Below, one piece after another: positions 57,103 to 64,000 of a stretch of DNA of 64,000 nt. The stretch is taken from contig NZ_AULQ01000007.1 in NCBI RefSeq assembly GCF_000422365.1, positions 1 through 64,000 of the forward strand, read 5' to 3'. The notes beneath the pieces were generated by a model. It saw only the letters and a program-made list of their open reading frames with translations. It had not been told where the DNA came from and ran no database searches. Source of the DNA: Mesoflavibacter zeaxanthinifaciens DSM 18436 (GTDB taxonomy: Bacteria; Bacteroidota; Bacteroidia; Flavobacteriales; Flavobacteriaceae). Both the position numbers and the translations under genes were made by a program. Each line of letters begins with the position of its first letter. Positions within the stretch are counted from its first letter, which is position 1.

Positions 57103-58179
57103 TTGAAATTGAGATTACTTTTAGCTTCTCTTATATTATTGGTGTTCATCCCATTAAACGCACAAACCACCCGTAAATATTCTAACGAATTTATGAATAT
57201 AGGTGTAGATGCTGCTGCTTTGGGACAAAGTAACGCTGTAGTAGCAAGATCTAACGATGTAAATGCAGGTTACTGGAATCCTGCTGGATTAATCAATTTA
57301 GAAGACAACCAATTAGCTTTAATGCACTCTAGTTACTTTGCTAACATTGCAAATTATGACTATGCCGGTTTTGCTATGCCTTTAGATGATAATAGTGCTT
57401 TCGGAGTGTCTTTAATTAGATTTGCTGTAGACGATATTTTAGATACTACTCAGTTAATTGACGAACAAGGTAATGTAAATTACGATCGTATAAGCCTCTT
57501 CTCTACTGCAGATTATGGATTAACAATATCTTATTCAAGAAACTTACCTATTCAAGGTTTAAGCTATGGCGTAAATGCTAAAATTATACGCCGTATTATT
57601 GGCGATTTTGCTTCAAGTTGGGGCGTAGGTCTTGATGCTGCTATTCAATTTGAAACAGATAACAATTGGAAGTTTGGTGTTATGGCAAGAGACATCACAA
57701 CAACGTATAACGCATGGTCAATTAACGAAGAAGAATTTGCCAAAGTACAGAATGCTGTTGAAGGTCAAAACCAAGAATTACCAGAAACTACCGAAATTAC
57801 AATACCTAAACTACAAATTGGTGTTGCAAAACTATACCGCTTTCACTACGATTATACATTAGAAGCAGAAATAGATTTAAATGTAAGATTTGAACAAAAT
57901 AATGATGTTATCTCTACCTCTTTTGCTAGCATTAACCCTGCATTTGGGTTTGAGTTTGGATATATTGACATGATATATCTTCGTGGCGGAATGGGTAATT
58001 TTCAAAATGAATTACAGATAGATAATTCAGAGCAATTAACTTTCCAGCCTACATTTGGTGTTGGGTTTAAATACAACGGTATACAGGTAGATTATGCGTT
58101 TACAGATATTGGTGACCAAAGTGTAGCATTATATTCTAACGTATTTTCTTTAAAATTAGATTTTAGTATCTTTAGATAA
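57103..58179 (+). CDS. PorV2-like outer membrane protein (type IX family)
   Basis: A 358-residue exported protein (signal LLLASLILLVFIPLNAQ) of the PorV/PorQ group in the FadL-like outer membrane barrel fold. Its start KYSNEFMNIGVDAAALGQSN and VNAGYWNPAGL match PorV2 proteins of Flavobacteriaceae. PorV proper shuttles type IX cargo to the sortase complex; the job of PorV2 is not established. The start codon is TTG at 57103. It ends VFSLKLDFSIFR, a typical final strand. Confidence 0.85.
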   Translation: MKLRLLLASLILLVFIPLNAQTTRKYSNEFMNIGVDAAALGQSNAVVARSNDVNAGYWNPAGLINLEDNQLALMHSSYFANIANYDYAGFAMPLDDNSAFGVSLIRFAVDDILDTTQLIDEQGNVNYDRISLFSTADYGLTISYSRNLPIQGLSYGVNAKIIRRIIGDFASSWGVGLDAAIQFETDNNWKFGVMARDITTTYNAWSINEEEFAKVQNAVEGQNQELPETTEITIPKLQIGVAKLYRFHYDYTLEAEIDLNVRFEQNNDVISTSFASINPAFGFEFGYIDMIYLRGGMGNFQNELQIDNSEQLTFQPTFGVGFKYNGIQVDYAFTDIGDQSVALYSNVFSLKLDFSIFR

Positions 58180-58188
58180 CCCTATCTT

Positions 58189-59340
58189 ATGAAACTACTT
58201 TTACGCTTCCTTTTTCTACTTTGTGTTACAATTGCTTTTTCACAAAAAAACATCCCTAACAACACACAAATTAGTGTATTAACCATTGGTCCTGGCAATA
58301 ACCTTAATGATGCGTTTGGACATAGTGGTATTAGACTAAAAACAAGTTACAGCGATATTGTATACGACTTTGGTCGTTATAATTTTGAAGACCCAAACTT
58401 TTACCTCAACTTCGCTAGAGGAAAACTGAACTACTTACAAGGTAAAGCTAATTACAATAACTTAGTTAATTTTTACAAACAACAAAACAGAAGTATTAAA
58501 GAACAAACTCTTAATCTTTCTGCTGAAGAAAAGCAAAGCGTTTATACATTTTTAGAAACTAATTACGCAAAAAATCAAGGGGCTTATTTATATGATTTTT
58601 TCTATGATAATTGTGCTACAAAAATTAGAGATGTTATAGAAAATGCTACTAACGGTAATATTGACTACCAATTACCTGATAATTACGAAGACAAAACTTT
58701 CCGCACATTAATTCAAGATCAATTGCATCCTAATACTTGGGGAAGCTTAGGAATAGATATTGCATTAGGAGCTATTATAGACCGAACCGCAACACCAAGA
58801 GAGCACATGTTTTTACCTAAAAACATACATGCATTTTACAGTGAGGCTACAATAAATAATAGACAATTAGTTAGTAATAGTAAAACAATTATTAATTCTG
58901 ATACTAAATTTAAAAACGGAACTTTTTTATTAAGTCCAATTTTTGTTTTAGGTCTTATTGCTATATTAATCATCTATATAACCTTTAACGATCATAAAAA
59001 ACAGCGAAGAACAAAAGGGTTAGATGCTTTTATACAGTTAATTTTAGCTGTAATAGGTATACTATTAACTTTACTATGGTTCGGTACAGATCATACCGCT
59101 ACGGGTTATAACTATAACTTATTATGGGCTTTTCCTTTAAGTTTAGTAATGGTAATCCAAGCTTATAAAGCAAAACCAAAAAAATGGTTTATAGGGTATA
59201 TTAAGTTTTGTGTATTAATGCTATGTTTACTAGTTGTGCATTGGATTAGTGGTGTACAACAATTTGCTCCAACTTTAATTCCGCTTTTAATTGCGCTATT
59301 CGTAAGATACATATTTCTATTGAAGTTTTTAAAGAAATAG
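58189..59340 (+). CDS. Lipoprotein N-acyltransferase Lnb-like (DUF4105)
   Basis: A 383-residue membrane protein. After a signal sequence (LLRFLFLLCVTIAFS) there is a periplasmic DUF4105 domain (about 25-200) with the conserved His in DAFGHSGIRL and Cys in FFYDNCATKIRD, a papain-like pair. Then come about five membrane helices (about 240-380). In Bacteroides a protein of this family, Lnb, adds the third acyl chain to lipoproteins. Orthology here is inferred from domain order and catalytic residues. It lies nine bases after porV2. Confidence 0.75.
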   Translation: MKLLLRFLFLLCVTIAFSQKNIPNNTQISVLTIGPGNNLNDAFGHSGIRLKTSYSDIVYDFGRYNFEDPNFYLNFARGKLNYLQGKANYNNLVNFYKQQNRSIKEQTLNLSAEEKQSVYTFLETNYAKNQGAYLYDFFYDNCATKIRDVIENATNGNIDYQLPDNYEDKTFRTLIQDQLHPNTWGSLGIDIALGAIIDRTATPREHMFLPKNIHAFYSEATINNRQLVSNSKTIINSDTKFKNGTFLLSPIFVLGLIAILIIYITFNDHKKQRRTKGLDAFIQLILAVIGILLTLLWFGTDHTATGYNYNLLWAFPLSLVMVIQAYKAKPKKWFIGYIKFCVLMLCLLVVHWISGVQQFAPTLIPLLIALFVRYIFLLKFLKK

Positions 59341-59412
59341 TAGTTCTCGATAAATTTTACTCTTACCTCTAAAAATACTAGAACTTTAAACCTTCAAAAT
59401 TCAAACTTAGAT

Positions 59413-60807
59413 TTACTGTCCTCTAAAGAAAATAACAGTACTTAAGGTTTTAATGATAATATTTATATCTAACATAAAACTACGATGTTTAATATAAAAC
59501 AAATCATACTGTAGTTTTAACAAACTGTCATCAACACTAGATCCGTAACGTGCTTTAACCTGAGCCCAACCTGTTAGTCCTGGTTTTACAATATGTCTAG
59601 TTTCGTAAAAAGGAATGACTTGAGACAACTCTTTAACAAAAACAGGTCGTTCTGGTCTTGGACCTATCAAACTCATATCGCCTTTTAAGATGTTTATAAA
59701 TTGCGGAATTTCATCTAAGCGAGACGTACGTAAAAAACGTCCAAAAGGCGTGACACGACTATCATTTTTACTTGCCCAAACTGCTCCTGCAGATTCGGCG
59801 TTTTTCACCATACTTCTGTATTTATATATAGTAAAAGGTTTTCCGTTTTTACCTACGCGCTCTTGTGTATAAAACAGTTTACCTCTATTACCAAGTGCGT
59901 TTCCTATTAAATTTAAAGGTAAGAACAATACTCCTATAGCCAATCCTATTACAGATAAAATTATATCTAATAATCGTCTATAAGCAAGGTAAAATTTGTT
60001 TTTATTATTTCTACTAAAAGGAAAGTATTTATAAAAATCTTTACCTACAAATTGCACAGGGACACGATAAGTAATATCCTCATAAACTTGTGTGTACTCT
60101 TTGATTGGAAAACCTTTTTCTAGCAAAGACATAAGCTCTGAATATATCGTTGGCGTTATATTTTCTGAATTATAACTTGCGACAACAATTTCAGAAATTC
60201 CTTCATCTTTTATCACCTTTCTAATTTGCTTAGAGCTAAATTCTTTAACTGCAGTAAACTTAACTGCGTCTTTTTTATCACTCTCGCAATTTATATAACC
60301 TACAATAACATAATTTGGGTCTGCATTATTAAAAGCCTTAACAATACTTTTAATATTAGAGGTTTCTCCTATAAGTAATACACGCTTATAAAAACGTGGT
60401 GAAGAAATAAAGGTAATATAAGCCCAACGCCAAACAAACAATCCTAATAAAATAGCAATATAAAAATAGATAATCTGCAATCTATTATCAGGTAAAGATG
60501 GTGTAAAAAAAGGAGTTAATAAATAGAAAAGTACGGTTATAGAAGTGGTTAATATTATGGTACTTACCACAGTTTCCATTCGGCTAGATTTTTGTAAATC
60601 GTACAGCTCTAAAACTGTTCCAAAAACAGATATATAAAGTGCTAGCACAAAAATCCATGCCCAATGCTCTTTATTTACCAAAAAATAATCAAAATTAAAT
60701 ATAGTACTCACTAAGTACAAAGAGCCACCTATAGAAAGCAAGTCGAAAATACGTAGTAGAATTTTACGCTCGGAAATTTCAAAATGTATGCCACTTGTAT
60801 TATCCAT
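59413..60807 (-). CDS. Polyprenyl glycosylphosphotransferase (WbaP/WcaJ type)
   Basis: Starts polysaccharide repeat synthesis by moving a sugar-1-phosphate onto undecaprenyl phosphate. The 464-residue protein has four to five membrane helices (about 15-125), a CoA-binding-like Rossmann region (about 140-230), and the C-terminal sugar transferase domain (about 268-464) with QERVGKNGKPFTIYKYRSM, TSRLDEIPQFINILKGDMS and LIGPRPERP. It heads the downstream end of a glycan cluster that continues off the window. Confidence 0.93.
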   Translation of the reverse strand: MDNTSGIHFEISERKILLRIFDLLSIGGSLYLVSTIFNFDYFLVNKEHWAWIFVLALYISVFGTVLELYDLQKSSRMETVVSTIILTTSITVLFYLLTPFFTPSLPDNRLQIIYFYIAILLGLFVWRWAYITFISSPRFYKRVLLIGETSNIKSIVKAFNNADPNYVIVGYINCESDKKDAVKFTAVKEFSSKQIRKVIKDEGISEIVVASYNSENITPTIYSELMSLLEKGFPIKEYTQVYEDITYRVPVQFVGKDFYKYFPFSRNNKNKFYLAYRRLLDIILSVIGLAIGVLFLPLNLIGNALGNRGKLFYTQERVGKNGKPFTIYKYRSMVKNAESAGAVWASKNDSRVTPFGRFLRTSRLDEIPQFINILKGDMSLIGPRPERPVFVKELSQVIPFYETRHIVKPGLTGWAQVKARYGSSVDDSLLKLQYDLFYIKHRSFMLDINIIIKTLSTVIFFRGQ

Positions 60808-60885
60808 TGGCTATTGGTTGGAAGAATTTTACCAAAGATAAAAACATAAAAATTTTAAACAAGTGTATCGACAAATTTATAATTA

Positions 60886-61893
60886 TCATTTTAAGACAGA
60901 TAACCATATTTTTTGTATGGTAGACCAGTCATAACTTTCGGCTTTTACCCTAGCTTGTTTTGTAATAGATGATAGTAATAAAGAGTCTTCTTTAAGTTGT
61001 TGTATAGCACTTACAAAACCTTCAACTTGTCTTGATTTTACTAATAAACCATCTTTTTGGTGATGAATTAAAAATGACAAACCACCAACATCTGTAGAAA
61101 TAACCGGTAATCCTAACGCCATAGCTTCTATAACGCTTACTGGCATATTATCAAAGTCAGTCGTATTTATAAATATATTGTAATCTTTAGATAGTAAAAT
61201 CCACTCAGATTTGGTTAAACCACCAGTAAAGGTTACATCTAAGCACTTAGATTTAGCGTAAGCTTTGGTCGTCTCTAAACTGCCATCCTTTTCAGGTCCT
61301 ACCATACATAAAGAGGCATTATACCCTTTTACTTTCAAAGTCTCTAAAATATCTATAGCTAAAGTAGGATTATAAATTTTAGAGAAAGAGCGTACCCAAA
61401 GTAGTTTTACCTCATCTATAACTCGAGTATTAAACTCATATTGACTAATATTAATACTATTTGGTATGACTTTGCATGTATAACCTTTAGTTTCAAAATG
61501 ATGCTTTATATAATCTGAAGGTGATACATTAATGTAAGAATACTTAAATATTAGTTGACTAAGCTTAGGGTTATTTGTTAAACGGTTAGGCAAGTTTCCG
61601 CCGTGTAAAACAGGTATGTATTTCAACTTTAAAAGACGACACAACAGACTAACAGCTAAAGCAAAATAAAAATTTAAAGTACTATAAGTATCAATTAATA
61701 CATAATTGGCTGTTTTACGCTGTTTAAAAACGGTTAATAACATGTCTAATAAACGTAAAAAAATATTACTTTTAGAAGACGCATAAGTCACTTTATAACC
61801 TAAATCTTCAAAATGAAGACCCAAGGTATCAATAGTAGACGCTGTATTACCTTTATGCGCTAACTTGTTTCCTATGTAAACGAGATGAGTCAT
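60886..61893 (-). CDS. Glycosyltransferase family 4-like protein
   Basis: A 335-residue GT-B glycosyltransferase. The C-terminal nucleotide-sugar site is seen as VSVIEAMALGLPVISTDVGG with the EX7E-type pattern, after KLLWVRSFSKIYNPTLAID. The N-terminal half contains a Rossmann-like domain. Donor and acceptor sugars are unknown. It overlaps the O-antigen ligase-like gene by 41 bases. Confidence 0.88.
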   Translation of the reverse strand: MTHLVYIGNKLAHKGNTASTIDTLGLHFEDLGYKVTYASSKSNIFLRLLDMLLTVFKQRKTANYVLIDTYSTLNFYFALAVSLLCRLLKLKYIPVLHGGNLPNRLTNNPKLSQLIFKYSYINVSPSDYIKHHFETKGYTCKVIPNSINISQYEFNTRVIDEVKLLWVRSFSKIYNPTLAIDILETLKVKGYNASLCMVGPEKDGSLETTKAYAKSKCLDVTFTGGLTKSEWILLSKDYNIFINTTDFDNMPVSVIEAMALGLPVISTDVGGLSFLIHHQKDGLLVKSRQVEGFVSAIQQLKEDSLLLSSITKQARVKAESYDWSTIQKIWLSVLK

Positions 61894-63202
61894 CTTTAAT
61901 ATGTATTAAACTTAAAGCATATATAAACGCTGGTGCTGCAATACGCATTGAGGAGTGGTTAATAGTCAAGAACCAAAAGAGATAAAAAGAAAAAAATAAG
62001 ACATTACTCCGATCTTTTAACCTAAAAAATAAAGGAACTAAAAGTAAAATACTAAACGCCATTACGCCAAGAATTCCATGTTCAGATATAATTCGACTCA
62101 TTTCATTATGTGAGGCAGCGTGTATACCTGTTTCTTGAAAGCGCAAATCTTTGATACGTCCTACACCTACACCTACAAAAGGATGTTCTAAAAACTCTTC
62201 AAACTCAGCTAAAAATAAATCTGTACGTCCAGTTGTAATATCGTCCTTCTCCACGCCTATTGCATTTTGATTGGCATAGCGCTTTTCAATCATTCCATTA
62301 GTCTGTATGGTAGATATAATCCAAGTTACTGCTCCCAGGACCAAAAAAACCACTACAGAAGATAGCATTCTAGCTTTATTAACCTTATCCATACTTTTAT
62401 ATTGAATAAATATAAAAGCAACTATCATTATAATTGCTGTAAATACACCTCCACGACTAAAGGTAACTATCGCTCTAAAGGCAAAAAGTAAAATAAATAA
62501 TAAATCAAGATACTTTATTAGTTTGGATTTAGAAAAATAAAAAAACCGGACAGTTATTAAAAAAAAACCTAAACCTAAAACTGTTGCCACCTGATTAGGA
62601 CCAAAACCACCTGATGTTACATAATTAGACCCTGTACTATTAGCAAATTCTGAAACATTAGGATTATATGTATAAATATAAACCATAGTACTTACTAAAG
62701 GATAAATTATAAAATTTAAAACTGTACCAAGTTGATTTTTACTTAACTGAATTTTGTAACAAAACAAAGCTGCTATTCCCAAAGTTACAGGTCCACTTAA
62801 ATTAAAAGCTATAGCTTTTCTTATATTGTAACTAACGTCTAAAAGATATAATGATACATATATACCTGGGATTAATAGTAAAATATAAAAGATATATGGA
62901 AACGCTTTAAAATGAAAACCTCTATAAAAAAGTCCTATTACACAAAAAACTATCACAAGGTATTTGCTAGACTCATAAAACAACCCACTACCTGTCATCC
63001 TTAAAATAACCTCAGCACCCAAAACATAGGCACAAGCTTTAATAATTTCAAATGCTTTTAAGTTAGGTTTTGCACTGATAATCCTAAAAAAGAAATAAAC
63101 AACTAACCCATAAAAATAGATGTCACCAAAAGACCTGAATGAGAAAATTAACAAGCCCAAAACAACGTGTAGTCCTAATATATTTAAATACTGTTTATCC
63201 AT
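61853..63202 (-). CDS. O-antigen ligase/polymerase (Wzy/WaaL-like)
   Basis: A 449-residue integral membrane protein with about eleven to twelve helices and a large periplasmic loop (about 310-355). The PF04932 (O-antigen ligase) signature region HPFVGVGVGRIKDLR and ASHNEMSRIISEHGILG lies at the expected place near that loop. It either polymerises repeat units (Wzy) or ligates a glycan to lipid A-core (WaaL); sequence alone does not decide. It overlaps neighbours at both ends. Confidence 0.85.
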   Translation of the reverse strand: MDKQYLNILGLHVVLGLLIFSFRSFGDIYFYGLVVYFFFRIISAKPNLKAFEIIKACAYVLGAEVILRMTGSGLFYESSKYLVIVFCVIGLFYRGFHFKAFPYIFYILLLIPGIYVSLYLLDVSYNIRKAIAFNLSGPVTLGIAALFCYKIQLSKNQLGTVLNFIIYPLVSTMVYIYTYNPNVSEFANSTGSNYVTSGGFGPNQVATVLGLGFFLITVRFFYFSKSKLIKYLDLLFILLFAFRAIVTFSRGGVFTAIIMIVAFIFIQYKSMDKVNKARMLSSVVVFLVLGAVTWIISTIQTNGMIEKRYANQNAIGVEKDDITTGRTDLFLAEFEEFLEHPFVGVGVGRIKDLRFQETGIHAASHNEMSRIISEHGILGVMAFSILLLVPLFFRLKDRSNVLFFSFYLFWFLTINHSSMRIAAPAFIYALSLIHIKDDSSRLHRKQVSA

Positions 63203-64000
63203 TAATGAGGCACAAAGTTAGAATATATCCCTTTAATAGTTGAAATAACAGGCTTTTTTGAAAAATTATCTTCTATATGTTGGCGTAAAGCATTCCCAAA
63301 CAATTCTTGTTTTAAAGGATTATTAATATAATAGTCTAAAGCGTGTCTTAGTGATTCTGGATCACTAGGCGGTACTAACAGTCCTGTTTGTTGATCTATG
63401 ATTACTTCTTTACATTGCCCTACATTAGTAGCTATAGTAGGTAAACCTGCTAAACCATATTCAATTAAAGCTAAAGGTAAACCTTCAGATTTTGAAGATA
63501 GCACACCTATATCACAATGCTTTAAAATAGCAGAAGTGTCTGAACAACTCCCATATACAAAAACCCCATCAGACAACTTAAAATTATTGATATATTGCTT
63601 AATAGATTGAGAGTAATCATCTTCAAAATCTTTACCCACCAAATGCAAAGTCCAATTTTGGTGTTGATGACTTATTGCTTTAAAAGTATTTAACAAATTA
63701 ATATGATCTTTTTGCGGTCTTAAATTAGCTAAACAAACTATTCGTTTTCCTTCTACGCCTTTTAATTGAGTCACTAACGACTGTTTATTTTCAACTGAAA
63801 AATTAGGTAAGTAACTCACAGACTTTACATATAATTTTCTCTCAGCCCAAGAAGCTAATAACTGATTAACACTAAACACATGATTAAAAAAGTAAGAGCA
63901 TAATTGTAATATACGTATGGGACGTCGATATAAAAATTCACTATGCCCATAATGATCATGCCAAATAATTTTAATTTTTGGATATAACAATTTAACTAAT
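63202..64000 (-). CDS. Glycosyltransferase family 4-like protein, partial
   Basis: The frame runs off the right edge of the window, so the N-terminus is missing. About 266 residues are present. The acceptor domain end (IIWHDHYGHSEFLYRRP), the hinge RIVCLANLRPQKDHINLL and the donor site SKSEGLPLALIEYGLAGLPT show a GT-B glycosyltransferase of the GT4 kind. A TTG near 63990 is not a credible start. Its stop overlaps the next start by one base. Confidence 0.88.
   Translation of the reverse strand, partial: LVKLLYPKIKIIWHDHYGHSEFLYRRPIRILQLCSYFFNHVFSVNQLLASWAERKLYVKSVSYLPNFSVENKQSLVTQLKGVEGKRIVCLANLRPQKDHINLLNTFKAISHQHQNWTLHLVGKDFEDDYSQSIKQYINNFKLSDGVFVYGSCSDTSAILKHCDIGVLSSKSEGLPLALIEYGLAGLPTIATNVGQCKEVIIDQQTGLLVPPSDPESLRHALDYYINNPLKQELFGNALRQHIEDNFSKKPVISTIKGIYSNFVPH

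Overview
The window is a 64 kb piece of an AT-rich bacterial chromosome, almost certainly from a marine member of the Flavobacteriaceae (Bacteroidota). The signs are promoters of the Bacteroidota type (TTG-N19/20-TAnnTTTG), a type IX secretion cargo protein with a C-terminal sorting domain, a PorV2-like protein, a GldL-like small protein, a zeaxanthin-type crt operon, a two-subunit transketolase, a cyclophilin-FKBP fusion, and TGT and RecQ proteins without their usual zinc cysteines. I would place it near Olleya, Lacinutrix or Winogradskyella, but the genus is a guess. I see no prophage, insertion sequence, CRISPR array or rRNA; the window is mostly core genome.

Layout. 1-635 is non-coding, with two leftward promoters that look like stable-RNA promoters and the rightward thrS promoter. 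636-3927 is the translation cluster thrS-infC-rpmI-rplT; infC appears to start at an AUA codon. 3954-10507 holds a HAD phosphatase and then a long leftward run: dnaB, an AI-2E-type permease, a secreted conserved protein, yjbQ, a two-EF-hand protein and a membrane class III nucleotide cyclase. 10711-14928 is leftward: accA, and tgt-lptF/G-eamA. 15085-17762 is rightward: split transketolase and an outer membrane barrel. 17778-20311 holds a surface-lipoprotein FKBP, an Hsp15-like S4 protein, a PRTase and shikimate kinase.

20388-25576 holds tRNA-Lys, tRNA-Leu and the pigment operon: a MerR/CarH-type regulator with an intact cobalamin-binding signature followed by crtI-crtB-crtZ-crtY in overlapping or nearly abutting frames. 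This reads as light- and B12-controlled zeaxanthin synthesis. 25573-31476 has a TlpA-like thioredoxin and two unrelated-length aconitases. 31707-38216 has an acyltransferase, a GldL-like small protein, MoxR, and three consecutive SurA/PpiC-type envelope chaperones. 38439-44169 has a type IX secretion cargo, three small genes, guaB and a FecA-like TonB receptor.

44227-48369 has HMG-CoA lyase, a LysE exporter, pyrD (with a REP-like palindrome inside its reading frame), a REP-like intergenic element and pepT. 48464-54843 has the dual immunophilin, recQ and the kdsD-tatC-cmd-lptB unit, linking Kdo supply with LPS export. 54847-59340 has short repeats, an orphan membrane protein, terC, pssA, porV2 and a lipoprotein N-acyltransferase (Lnb-like). 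59413-64000 is the end of a polysaccharide cluster: initiating glycosylphosphotransferase, two glycosyltransferases (one cut by the window edge) and an O-antigen ligase/polymerase.

The strongest items for a second look are the CarH-type photoreceptor upstream of crt, the REP-like insertion in pyrD, the AUA start of infC, the loss of zinc sites in TGT and RecQ, and the EF-hand/cyclase gene pair. None is proven to be a new system; each is a testable reading.
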